Below, piece by piece: positions 31,515-39,200 of a stretch of 41,330 nt of DNA (its first letter is position 1; each line of letters begins with the position of its first letter). The translations under genes and the position numbers were made by a program. Under the pieces are notes generated by a model, which worked only from the letters and a program-made list of their open reading frames with translations, was not told where the DNA came from and did no database searches. Source of the DNA: CAZLQR01 sp964404095 (lineage in GTDB: Bacteria; Patescibacteriota; Microgenomatia; UBA1406; GWC2-37-13); the NCBI GenBank assembly GCA_964404095.1, contig CAYOIN010000008.1:1-41330 (forward strand), given 5' to 3'.

Positions 31515-32126
31515 TTACGGATGACGCAACATACCCGCGTCCATCACCTGACGGACAATGGTCGGTGCATGGGGAGCTGTTCTAAACGTACGCTTCGTGT
31601 TGGGATCAAACATTTCTGATACCGGAATGAAAGAAATACCGGACAACTCGCCGGTATCAATGAGGCCTTTTGACTGTCCATGTTGAAACGCCCTCATAAC
31701 CGGAACTGGATTTGGAACCCAAAGTACGAGTCCGTAACCAAGAGCATTTGAAGAGTCGCCATTTAGCCCGGTCTCAAGATTGAATGTGTGAGTAAAACCC
31801 TCTACTCCACAGTGTGGAGTTGTGTAAAGACCGAATCTTCGTGGGTCATGCATACCAAGCTCCTCAGAAAAAAGCCGGTACACCGCACTGAGCGCTGCAT
31901 TGTCGTCGCCTCCAGAAGCATCGCTGGGCTCAATCGTTTCAGATGGTAGTCCGAGATCGCCATCACGGATCCCCTTTCTGTCGTTTCGGTTATGCCGTAG
32001 AAGGCAGATAGATGGCTCTCCAGTATGCGCCATATGCGCAAGTACGAGAATCACTCCCTGGCGATTAAATTCCCTCTCAGAATAATGCACTGGATACTCC
32101 GTTCTTGGTCGTTCGACAAGAGTCAT
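31515..32126 (-). CDS. Nudix hydrolase-like protein
   Basis: The 203-residue protein has a Nudix-like core. A first strand VILVLAHMAHTGEPSICLL is followed by LGLPSETIEP and, after a short insertion, AALSAVYRLFSEELGM. The last block fits the Nudix box (RExxEExG) except that the first glutamate is leucine. Nudix enzymes cleave nucleoside or other diphosphates; the substrate here is unknown. It lies directly upstream of isopentenyl phosphate kinase in one transcript. A role in prenyl diphosphate turnover is inference from that pairing. Confidence 0.65.
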   Translation of the reverse strand: MTLVERPRTEYPVHYSEREFNRQGVILVLAHMAHTGEPSICLLRHNRNDRKGIRDGDLGLPSETIEPSDASGGDDNAALSAVYRLFSEELGMHDPRRFGLYTTPHCGVEGFTHTFNLETGLNGDSSNALGYGLVLWVPNPVPVMRAFQHGQSKGLIDTGELSGISFIPVSEMFDPNTKRTFRTAPHAPTIVRQVMDAGMLRHP

Positions 32127-32165
32127 GTACCTATATGAGTCGGCAGAGTGATGAAAATCATTCGC

Positions 32166-32735
32166 TCAGATAAATGGCACACTGAGCCAACCGGTATGGA
32201 GCGTTTGGAACATTAAAAAGAATATTGTTCCCGCATAGATTCCCAGTACCGCGAGTGCGGCATAAAACGAGAACTTTCCAGCAAATCGAATCGCAAGAAA
32301 GCTCAGTATGATCTTCCAGAACAGAATCGATATCGAGAACGCAATATAGAGCAGACTCAGACCTTTTCCAAGAATCGAGGATGTGCGAGGTGGAGGGAGA
32401 ACAAGGTTGAGTGCGGCGCTGACGAAGAACCAAACAAGCGTCGGGATCAAGGTATAGACCATCAACTGGGCAACTCGACTGAAGTTTGACCGATGAAATC
32501 TAATGGCATTACTGAGCGCAATGAAAACGATGGTACTGAAAAATAATCCCGCAGTCCAGATTACGGTATCGGTTACGGAAATAAGTTGATATATTCCAAC
32601 AAGCGTAAGGATGATCATGATCTGCACGGTGTCAGTCGTTGTCGCGATCACTCGCATTGTTTGATACGGACGGAGAATCAAACCGATACTGTTTCGGTAG
32701 ATGAGTACGAACGATGCGAGAAGATTAGAAAGCAT
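32166..32735 (-). CDS. Polytopic membrane protein, unknown function (Yip1-like topology)
   Basis: A 189-residue protein with about five membrane helices and short loops. The layout (N-terminal amphipathic part, then FRLYQT-like RPYQTMRVI) resembles Yip1-type proteins often found in small genomes, but I cannot name a family with certainty. It overlaps the 75-residue gene upstream by 11 bases, so it belongs to the sigma factor operon and may be part of the same membrane signalling module. Confidence 0.5.
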   Translation of the reverse strand: MLSNLLASFVLIYRNSIGLILRPYQTMRVIATTTDTVQIMIILTLVGIYQLISVTDTVIWTAGLFFSTIVFIALSNAIRFHRSNFSRVAQLMVYTLIPTLVWFFVSAALNLVLPPPRTSSILGKGLSLLYIAFSISILFWKIILSFLAIRFAGKFSFYAALAVLGIYAGTIFFLMFQTLHTGWLSVPFI

Positions 32736-32952
32736 GCTGAAGGATGGTAGCCAACTTGACTAACGGAAATCCAAAGATGAAGGATACGATCAGGGCAATA
32801 CAGAACGAAAGGGGTATGAGATAGAGAAATGGCATGACCTTCAATGACGAACTGAACTGCTTATATATCTTCGTCAGGACTGGATTCCCCAGGTTGCTTG
32901 GTTCTACAAGAAACGCCTCGTGATATTTTTGTTTGAGATAGGATAGATTCAT
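32725..32952 (-). CDS. Small single-pass membrane protein next to the ECF sigma factor (75 aa)
   Basis: I recognise no family. A polar N-terminal part of about 40 residues, probably cytoplasmic, is followed by one membrane helix (about 41-63) and a short tail. The gene begins in an ATGA overlap with the sigma factor stop, the usual place for an anti-sigma factor. It has no zinc-binding HxxxCxxC motif of the ZAS type. A minimal membrane anti-sigma role is inference from position and topology. Confidence 0.5.
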   Translation of the reverse strand: MNLSYLKQKYHEAFLVEPSNLGNPVLTKIYKQFSSSLKVMPFLYLIPLSFCIALIVSFIFGFPLVKLATILQHAF

Positions 32953-33503
32953 AGTTTGTTATAGAGAGTAATAAAAGACTTTCGAGCACGAAAGAGCAAA
33001 CTCTCGCTCGCCTTCACCGTCATCTTCATCTTGGATGAAATCTTTTTCACCGAGAGCCCCTCAATGTACTTGAGTCGAATGATGACCCCATAATCATTCG
33101 GAAGCGTTTGCAGTACCGAGTTAATTTTTGACTCAATCATCTTCTTATCAAGCTCGTCGTCGATCACGACTGTCTTAAGTCGCTCCACGATAAACGGTGG
33201 TATGGCAGAAAAAAGGATGCTCTTGATTTTTTTCTTTCGAAGATGATCGATTGTTTTATTTCGTGCAATGGTAAAGAGATAGGTTCTGAGCGATGCCTTT
33301 CCCTGATAGTTTCTCAGCGCCTCGAAGAGCTCAATGAACACATCTTGGACCACTTCCTGAGTAACATCACGCCGACGGAGTGTACGATATACGAAGGCAG
33401 AGAGTGAGCGCTCATACCGACGAACCAGTTCACGTAGCGCATCGTCGTTCTGCCGAAGGAGGAGTTGAACAAGATCAGCGTCAGAGATATCTCGGAGCCT
33501 CAT
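32949..33503 (-). CDS. ECF-type RNA polymerase sigma factor
   Basis: A 184-residue sigma-70 family protein. Region 2 runs over about residues 5-80 with DADLVQLLLRQND, DVTQEVVQDVFIELFEAL and LRTYLFTIARNKTIDHLRKKK, which bind core polymerase and the -10. Region 4 (about 130-180) has LPNDYGVIIRLKYIEGLSVKKIS and a helix-turn-helix for the -35. No sigma 1.1 or region 3 is present. The start is the ATG at 33503, because TATAAT ends seven bases upstream. It follows a PP2C-like/propeller gene and precedes a small membrane protein. Confidence 0.9.
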   Translation of the reverse strand: MRLRDISDADLVQLLLRQNDDALRELVRRYERSLSAFVYRTLRRRDVTQEVVQDVFIELFEALRNYQGKASLRTYLFTIARNKTIDHLRKKKIKSILFSAIPPFIVERLKTVVIDDELDKKMIESKINSVLQTLPNDYGVIIRLKYIEGLSVKKISSKMKMTVKASESLLFRARKSFITLYNKL

Positions 33504-33510
33504 GATGCTT

Positions 33511-33516
33511 ATTATA
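33511..33516 (-). promoter_or_regulatory. -10 element of the sigma factor gene
   Basis: TATAAT on the minus strand ends seven bases before the ATG at 33503 and overlaps the 13-base gap after the upstream stop. A separate transcript for the sigma gene is possible besides operon read-through. Confidence 0.55.
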
Positions 33517-35154
33517 TCATTTGAGCGGGAGTTGATAGAGCCTCGGCCCGAGAAGTGCATAGGCGTTCTTCTGGTAGACCTCTACACTCGCCGCCTTCTT
33601 CAAGAGATCGGCTTCGTAGGTTCTCTGATATGCGCCGTCTGGTGTCAACGATATGATAACGCCTTTCTCCTTATCCCATACATAGACAAGCTCATCGTCC
33701 GAAGAGGTGATCACTCGAGAAATCATCGGTTCTGCTCCCGGATATTGCGGTGAAAAACCATCTTGCAGTCCGGAGGTATATTTCGTCAGGAGCTTCGCCT
33801 GCGCGACGTAGACCGACTGATCGAATGCAAACGATCGAGCCCTGATCGCATACGCCTCCGACTGAAAATATGCAGATTTACTCGCATATCCATCCTCGGT
33901 CGGGAGGTACTTCCAGATCTGTCCTTTCCCAGCATCGAGAAGGTAGATGTTATTGTTGTAAACCTTCATATCTACAATGGATTGCCAATCGGCATCATTT
34001 TTTACGACAACACTCCTCTTCTCTCCGTCAATCGTGATTCGACCGATACCTGATTGAGGTTTGTAAAACAGAACCGAGTCATCGGTTAGCGCGACGAGCG
34101 ATGCGCGAGCAAGCACCGAGCTTTTGATCGATCGGAGTGTTTTTTTCTCCAGCGAGGCAAGATAGACCGTCCCCCGTGGATCCAACACTGCGACGGTGTC
34201 GTCGTAGAGCCACATCTGAGTACCCACTGCATCCTTGCTTTCCAGACTCAGATCGAGAAACTCACGTGGTGCAATCTTTGCATTCCCAACGATCTCGCCT
34301 TGAAGAGTGGCCACCTTCGCTCGCAGCGCAGTAATTTCAGACTGATGCGGGGTATGCAGCTGCTTTTCGAGCTGATCAACATCCCGTTTCGCCTCAGCGA
34401 TCAGCGCGGAACTCCTCCCTGCATTTAACTCAAATACATCCTTTGCTTGTTCGAGCTTCTGCTCTACGATCTCCTGCGTTTGCGCAATCAGCGCGCGGTC
34501 TTCCTGTGCGGTTTTACTGGTATACGAGGAAAAAATATTCCAGACAAGGAGGATACCAATTACAGCGATCGCTCCGTACAATACATGCTTTTTCTGTAGC
34601 GTGATCGTTCGCTGTGGTTTTGCTTGGCTCTGCAGAGGTGGATCCTCCGTTATGGAAGGAGTTGCTATATTAGGTGTCGTTTCAGTTGGAGCGTGCTCCT
34701 GCTCGTCTGCCATCTCGATCGAGACTGTTCTAGTTTCAGGCGCCTCACCAACCAGTAGTGAAAACGTATCATGAAGCTTTGCTGCACCTTTTCCATACGA
34801 ACCGCGCGCAACGAGCTCGGTAGTTCTTCCATCACGATCAAGATGGATTGAACCGGTTCCGAAGGTCTTGAGGTATGCGATGTTCTCACGAAGGGTAACG
34901 ATTGCGATCGAGAACGAGAGGGTGAGGTTCGCTGAATGGAAGGCGTTGGAGACTACGGCTTCGAACTCGTCTGCTGATAAAAACGCTTGGGACTCAAGCG
35001 ATGAAACAAGCGCCTCATTGCTCTGCTGTACTTCCTGCTCGTTAAATGCGCCAGGTACGGTGAGCAATACGAAGGTCGATTTTGACTGATAGAAGGCTAC
35101 TGGATCACCGTGACTCTGGGTCTGGAGGCCGCTTCGCACATGGGCTCGTATCAT
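33517..35154 (-). CDS. Membrane protein with degenerate PP2C-like domain, coiled coil and beta-propeller-like exterior
   Basis: The cytoplasmic N-terminal part (about 1-150) has the outline of a PP2C phosphatase: SIAIVTLRENIAYLKTFGTGSIHL and a later DTFSLLVG. The usual metal-binding aspartates are absent, so it is probably a pseudophosphatase. A Pro-rich linker, one membrane helix (about 190-210), a coiled coil (about 215-290) and a C-terminal region of repeated beta blades follow. The layout suits transmembrane sensing. It lies directly upstream of the ECF sigma gene in the same operon. Sensor function is inference. Confidence 0.6.
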   Translation of the reverse strand: MIRAHVRSGLQTQSHGDPVAFYQSKSTFVLLTVPGAFNEQEVQQSNEALVSSLESQAFLSADEFEAVVSNAFHSANLTLSFSIAIVTLRENIAYLKTFGTGSIHLDRDGRTTELVARGSYGKGAAKLHDTFSLLVGEAPETRTVSIEMADEQEHAPTETTPNIATPSITEDPPLQSQAKPQRTITLQKKHVLYGAIAVIGILLVWNIFSSYTSKTAQEDRALIAQTQEIVEQKLEQAKDVFELNAGRSSALIAEAKRDVDQLEKQLHTPHQSEITALRAKVATLQGEIVGNAKIAPREFLDLSLESKDAVGTQMWLYDDTVAVLDPRGTVYLASLEKKTLRSIKSSVLARASLVALTDDSVLFYKPQSGIGRITIDGEKRSVVVKNDADWQSIVDMKVYNNNIYLLDAGKGQIWKYLPTEDGYASKSAYFQSEAYAIRARSFAFDQSVYVAQAKLLTKYTSGLQDGFSPQYPGAEPMISRVITSSDDELVYVWDKEKGVIISLTPDGAYQRTYEADLLKKAASVEVYQKNAYALLGPRLYQLPLK

Positions 35155-35156
35155 TA

Positions 35157-35393
35157 TTAGATGATACCAAAGCTGAGGATGATAAGGAAGATCGCAAAGA
35201 TGATCTGCAAAAACGATAGGACTCGGATCATCAACGCACCGCTTTCCTCTATCGCCTTTAACATCAGCTTCGTCTGCTTAAAGAGAACCATCGCGTAAAT
35301 GAGGTACAGAACACTCCCCACCTCAGCAAATAATTTGAACAAGAGATCAAATACTCCTCTGTTTGATGAAAGAGAAATAAATATCGACTCCAT
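35157..35393 (-). CDS. Small two-helix membrane protein
   Basis: A protein of 78 residues with two hydrophobic segments (about 15-37 and 52-76). The start is set at the ATG one base after the TAA of the PH-domain gene, forming the TAATATG junction. A GTG five codons upstream, inside the previous gene, is an alternative. No family recognised. It is three bases before the PP2C-like gene start and so part of the same operon. Confidence 0.55.
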   Translation of the reverse strand: MESIFISLSSNRGVFDLLFKLFAEVGSVLYLIYAMVLFKQTKLMLKAIEESGALMIRVLSFLQIIFAIFLIILSFGII

Positions 35394-35394
35394 A

Positions 35395-35934
35395 TTATTG
35401 AATGACACTGTTGATAATCTTAATTACATCGGTTGGTCGAGGGACATTCATAAACTCGATGTTCAGCTCGCTCCCTGCTGTCTGAACGAAGACATTTCCA
35501 TAGTTGAAGACCGATCCAAAATACCCTCCTGACTTCGCGGTGATATCCTCGATTTTCTGAATTCGCGCCTCGGTCACTTCCTTATAGATCACGGCATGAA
35601 AATCAACATCGAGTACGCGCTTGTTGGTTATGATGCCGACATTGAAAAAGTATGAGAGAAAGTTGATCCAGTAGTAGGAAAAAATGAATGCATCAGCTCC
35701 GAGATTAAAGATGAGGAGCTGCTGAGGGGAAAAGATTGGTGAGGCAAACGCATTCACGACGAGCAGAAGTATGAAGAGAAAGATGCCGTTTATTACCCAT
35801 GGTAGTTGTGTGATGGGATGAGCACGGAGTACCAACATCACCTCTTCATCCTCGATCTGCGATTCAAATGAGACCTGTGGTCGAATGCAAAATGAATGCA
35901 GAAGAGAGTGGGATGGGCTCTTCATATCTTCCAT
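35395..35934 (-). CDS. Bacterial PH (bPH2-like) domain membrane protein
   Basis: A 179-residue protein. A short N-terminal part leads into EVMLVLRAHPITQLPWVI, two membrane helices (about 51-69 and 80-100), and a soluble C-terminal domain. That domain, with VGIITNKRVLDVDFHAVIYKEVTEARIQKIEDI, is the pattern of bacterial PH domains (YdbS/bPH2 type). Function of these domains is poorly known. TATAAT ends six bases before the ATG, so it is the first gene of the operon that runs through the sigma factor. Confidence 0.75.
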   Translation of the reverse strand: MEDMKSPSHSLLHSFCIRPQVSFESQIEDEEVMLVLRAHPITQLPWVINGIFLFILLLVVNAFASPIFSPQQLLIFNLGADAFIFSYYWINFLSYFFNVGIITNKRVLDVDFHAVIYKEVTEARIQKIEDITAKSGGYFGSVFNYGNVFVQTAGSELNIEFMNVPRPTDVIKIINSVIQ

Positions 35935-35940
35935 TCCATT

Positions 35941-35962
35941 ATTATAACGAATTTGCTATAAT
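35941..35962. promoter_or_regulatory. Divergent -10 elements for the PH-domain operon and 5S rRNA
   Basis: Minus strand TATAAT (35946-35941) ends six bases before the PH-domain ATG at 35934. On the plus strand TGCTATAAT (35954-35962) is an extended -10 that places the start of 5S rRNA seven bases downstream, at about 35969-35970. The two elements are 10 bases apart. Confidence 0.7.
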
Positions 35963-35968
35963 TATCTC

Positions 35969-36092
35969 TGCCTTGGTTACTTGAGCGGTTTGGCACCACC
36001 TCTTCCCATCCCGAACAGAGAAGTGAAACGAACCAGCGCCAATGATACTCACTCCAAAGCGGAGCTGGGGAAAGTCGGTCGTAGCCAAGGCG
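35969..36092 (+). rRNA. rrf: 5S ribosomal RNA, isolated
   Basis: The conserved core CACCTCTTCCCATCCCGAACAG followed by GAAGTGAAAC is characteristic of bacterial 5S rRNA. Helix I is formed by GCCTTGG (35970-35976) and CCAAGGC (36085-36091), and the 3' domain has the GGAGCTGGGG...GTCGGTCG form. It has its own promoter and ends at a T-run (36094-36102). No 16S or 23S gene is next to it. Confidence 0.96.
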
Positions 36093-36102
36093 CTTTTTTT
36101 TT
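36085..36102 (+). terminator. T-run terminator after 5S rRNA
   Basis: The closing helix I of 5S rRNA is followed directly by nine T residues. The run also contains the stop codon of the convergent gene at 36101. Confidence 0.6.
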
Positions 36103-36598
36103 AGAATAGCTTCTTATTCTTAAACAGAATATTCTTCGGCACAACAAACGTCGCTGGATCGATACTATCAACGGCAATACAGGACGCGGCAAGCTCCTGA
36201 GCCTGCGGGAAGACACGTTCAATCGCCTGATTCGATGCGATGCTTTTGACAAATGGGAGGTAAGATCCTAACCCACATGACCGCTCTCCATTATTACCGT
36301 TCCCTTTCCAACGATAGAGACAGTCTCCATCAAATAAAACATGCTCGGTTGTTTGACCATTGGGATACTGCGCACGTACCTTCATATCGTCGATTGTCGC
36401 ACGTGCCGAGGCGATCTTGCAGGTCATTTTTTTCTGCGCATTGAAGTTAGATACAAGTGACTCGGTATCTGCAGCTGAGACTTTCTTCTCCGGAGCACGA
36501 ACGAACATTTGTTGCGGGAGCGCTAACCATACCAACACCACGATACCAAGTGGAATGATCACTCGCCACTGTGTCAGTTTCTGAACAAGTATCTCCAC
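36101..36598 (-). CDS. Membrane-anchored exported protein, unknown (165 aa)
   Basis: An N-terminal membrane helix (about 14-33) anchors an exterior domain of about 130 residues with four cysteines (KMTCKI, GDCLYRW, RSCGLG, ASCIAV), which may form two disulphides. No family recognised. The start is a GTG; TATAAT ends seven bases upstream, so the message looks leaderless. It lies eight bases after the DUF2130 stop and converges on the 5S rRNA gene, whose T-run carries its stop codon. Confidence 0.6.
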   Translation of the reverse strand: MEILVQKLTQWRVIIPLGIVVLVWLALPQQMFVRAPEKKVSAADTESLVSNFNAQKKMTCKIASARATIDDMKVRAQYPNGQTTEHVLFDGDCLYRWKGNGNNGERSCGLGSYLPFVKSIASNQAIERVFPQAQELAASCIAVDSIDPATFVVPKNILFKNKKLF

Positions 36599-36605
36599 GT
36601 GATTT

Positions 36606-36611
36606 ATTATA
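36606..36611 (-). promoter_or_regulatory. -10 element before the GTG start at 36598
   Basis: TATAAT on the minus strand overlaps the DUF2130 stop codon region and ends seven bases before the GTG. Confidence 0.5.
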
Positions 36612-37710
36612 CCTCTTCTCCACTCACGAGCTGCAACTCATCTTTTTCGGACATCTTCACTCCGGTAATTGCCTCCAGTTCTCCTTGAAGTGTGAGGTTG
36701 TTCTCGAGTAGTGTTGAAATTAACTTCTCTTCACGCGCCCATTTTTTGGTAAACCACTTCTTTTCGGTCTCGATTTCGTCCTTTCGAGCAGCAAACGCAT
36801 CAGCGATTGCTTCGATTCGATTTCGAAACTGTGTGCTGTGCACATACTGAAAAAGTAAATCCTTTTTTTGAGAGGCATCGACGGCACTTGCTTTCGCTCC
36901 CGCAACCATCAGGAGGAGCGTTCGAAGTGCTGTTGCAACGCCAACAATCGAATCATAATCTGCCACCCAGATACCTTGGTAATTTCCGAAGTGTTTCATG
37001 CCCTGTGGGAGATTGTTTGCAATCAGAATCGCATCGTCTGCCCCAACGCTCCGCTTGTCTTCCTTTAGCTTTGCGACCCAGTCATTACTCCATGCTTTCG
37101 TGCGTTTTGACTCCCAGATTATTTTTCCCGCAACTCTTCCATGACTGTTGCGTACTACCTGGATAACATCGGCTCCGCGTATTCCTTTTGGTACCGGCTG
37201 GATCTCGTCGTAAATGAAGGTGGTCTTCAGTGTGCTTTCGAGGTACTCCTCAAGAACCTCACCTTGTGTTTGCTGTGAACCTTGTTCAAACTTTCGCTTG
37301 TACTCTTCTGCAAGTTTGAGCGCATCCTCAAGCTTTTTATCTTTTTCCCGATTCTTGAGAAGAAACTCCTCCTCAGTTTTTTTCCGTACCTCGATGCGAA
37401 TCTTTTCTTCTTCCTCTTGCAGCTTCTTCTGAATCTCGGCGTCTTTGTCCTCGAGCTGTTTCTGTAATTGGCGGAGGAGTTTATTCGTCTCGAGAATCTG
37501 CTCCTGCAGTTTTCTGTTCTGATCTTTCAGCTCTGTGGTCTCGTTCTCCTTATCCTTCAACTTTAACGATGCTTCTTCCTCAATTTTCTTACGGAGTCTT
37601 GCCTCTTCTTGTTGCAGGAACTTCTGTCGTTCCTCTTCGAGTTGGTGTTTCATCCCCTCCTCGGGTGGAAACGATCGCTTGCAGTGTGGACAGATGATAT
37701 GGCTATTCAT
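36607..37710 (-). CDS. DUF2130 protein with N-terminal CxxC and long coiled coil
   Basis: The N-terminus HIICPHCKRSF carries one CxxC, part of a possible zinc knuckle. A long, highly charged coiled coil follows (about 20-150). The C-terminal DUF2130 domain (about 155-330) has GIRGADVIQVVRN and KIIWESKRTKAWSNDWVAKL. That E-x-K within a beta strand resembles the active site of restriction-endonuclease-like folds. The family function is unknown to me; a nuclease or DNA-linked role is a structural guess. The 367-residue length is normal for the family. Confidence 0.85.
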   Translation of the reverse strand: MNSHIICPHCKRSFPPEEGMKHQLEEERQKFLQQEEARLRKKIEEEASLKLKDKENETTELKDQNRKLQEQILETNKLLRQLQKQLEDKDAEIQKKLQEEEEKIRIEVRKKTEEEFLLKNREKDKKLEDALKLAEEYKRKFEQGSQQTQGEVLEEYLESTLKTTFIYDEIQPVPKGIRGADVIQVVRNSHGRVAGKIIWESKRTKAWSNDWVAKLKEDKRSVGADDAILIANNLPQGMKHFGNYQGIWVADYDSIVGVATALRTLLLMVAGAKASAVDASQKKDLLFQYVHSTQFRNRIEAIADAFAARKDEIETEKKWFTKKWAREEKLISTLLENNLTLQGELEAITGVKMSEKDELQLVSGEEV

Positions 37711-37760
37711 GGTCGTTCTTTCATATCCCGCAGGATAAAATTTAGGTGTGAAAAGTATAC

Positions 37761-37766
37761 TATACT
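37761..37766 (+). promoter_or_regulatory. -10 element of the DUF4012 gene
   Basis: TATACT ends six bases before the ATG at 37773. A second TATACT begins five bases earlier. No strong -35. Confidence 0.5.
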
Positions 37767-37772
37767 TTGTAG

Positions 37773-39200
37773 ATGCGCAAACTCTGGTTGAGAATCGTGT
37801 GCATCGGCATGATGCTTCTCTCGATCCTGATGGTTCGTTGGCACATTACGCTCCAACCGTTCAGAGTAATTGCGCAGTACTCCTATCACTCAGGAGAGCA
37901 GGTTATGAAGGACCTGCTCGACTCTGATTCACCCCATCAAGCGAGAACGGCGCGGTTCTTTCAGACCGCCGAAGCACAGCTTGGCGCGCTCATCGCAGTT
38001 GTCCATCCGGTTGAGAGCGTACAGAGACCACTTCAAAATCTTCGTGCAGTACTCCGATCCTTGATTCAGAATCAACGCACCGGGAAGCCGTCTCGTTGGG
38101 TAGTTGTATTAATGAATAATCATGAACTCCGGCCAGGAGGGGGATTTATCGGATCTCTCGGCTTTGTTCAGATCCAGAACTATAGATTACGGTCAATTGA
38201 GATTCGCGATGTCTACGAGCTTGATGGACAGCTGCGCACCCATGCGCAGCCACACTTTGCGGTTCGGACCCACCTCCACAAACCGAGTGAGCATATCCGT
38301 GATTCGAACTTCGAGCCAATATTTTCTCAGAATGCACGGGCGATCCTCACCTATCTACAATCGGTTCCTCCCTATCAGGGCAACTACGATGGAGTCATCG
38401 GAGTTACCGTAACTGGTTTTGAGAAATTACTGCAGGTTCTTGGATCGATTGAACTCACCGACTACCGGATTACCCTCACGCACACGAATGTGGCGGAATG
38501 GCTCGATCGATCGATTCATGATAATTTTTTTCCTGGATCATCTTTTAAGAGAGATGTTCTGACGCAACTCAGTAGCCATGTGCTGCGTCGGCTTGCAGAC
38601 CAGAATCCCTTGCGACTCGTTGCTGTGATTCTCGATGCAGTTCGCGCACGAGAGCTCGTCATGCACACGGCAGATGCCGATATCCAGGCAATCTTAGAGC
38701 GGTACTCGCTCGCCGGCCCATCACTCACTACATACCCCAACTGGATTCTACCGGTTGATGCCAATGTTGGAGTAAATAAAGTGAACGCATCGATATCGAA
38801 AACCCAGACACTGCGCTACTCCCCGTCAACGCATCGATATCGATACGATGCATACTATCAAAATCGATCTTCCCAACTCAGCTATACGAACTTTTTCCAA
38901 CTCTATCTTCCTCCCTCGGCAGACTCGATTCGACTCCAGCTGAACGGTACAACCGTTGTCCCTGAGTATGATGTTACGCAGAACTCACATCGAGTCGTCG
39001 GTGCTCTGGTGAAGATATCTGAGCAATCAAATGGACAGATCTCTGTGGAGTATGGGCTTGGTTCATCACCGCAAAAATCGGTGGTTCTACTCCAACAAAC
39101 CGGCAACACCGATGTCCCGACAACGGTCGTAATTGAGTCAGACAAGCCAAGGTTCGAGCAGTTTGTTCTTTCCGGGGATCAGGAGATTACTTTACGGTGA
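37773..39200 (+). CDS. DUF4012 membrane-anchored exported protein
   Basis: A 475-residue protein with one N-terminal membrane helix (about 5-25). The DUF4012 core has VVLMNNHELRPGGGFIGSLG (about 110-130), HIRDSNFEPIF and YDGVIGVTVTGFEKLLQVLG. The C-terminal part is beta-rich. This family is widespread in Patescibacteria and Gram-positives, is exported, and has no proven function that I know of. Two copies of a 16-base direct repeat (AACGCATCGATATCGA) lie at 38784 and 38828 in different reading frames. It overlaps the convergent cyclophilin gene by 14 bases. Confidence 0.82.
   Translation: MRKLWLRIVCIGMMLLSILMVRWHITLQPFRVIAQYSYHSGEQVMKDLLDSDSPHQARTARFFQTAEAQLGALIAVVHPVESVQRPLQNLRAVLRSLIQNQRTGKPSRWVVVLMNNHELRPGGGFIGSLGFVQIQNYRLRSIEIRDVYELDGQLRTHAQPHFAVRTHLHKPSEHIRDSNFEPIFSQNARAILTYLQSVPPYQGNYDGVIGVTVTGFEKLLQVLGSIELTDYRITLTHTNVAEWLDRSIHDNFFPGSSFKRDVLTQLSSHVLRRLADQNPLRLVAVILDAVRARELVMHTADADIQAILERYSLAGPSLTTYPNWILPVDANVGVNKVNASISKTQTLRYSPSTHRYRYDAYYQNRSSQLSYTNFFQLYLPPSADSIRLQLNGTTVVPEYDVTQNSHRVVGALVKISEQSNGQISVEYGLGSSPQKSVVLLQQTGNTDVPTTVVIESDKPRFEQFVLSGDQEITLR
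38784..38843 (+). repeat. 16-bp direct repeat inside the DUF4012 gene
   Basis: AACGCATCGATATCGA occurs at 38784-38799 and 38828-38843. The copies are read in different frames, so the likeness is at DNA level, not in the protein. Confidence 0.6.
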
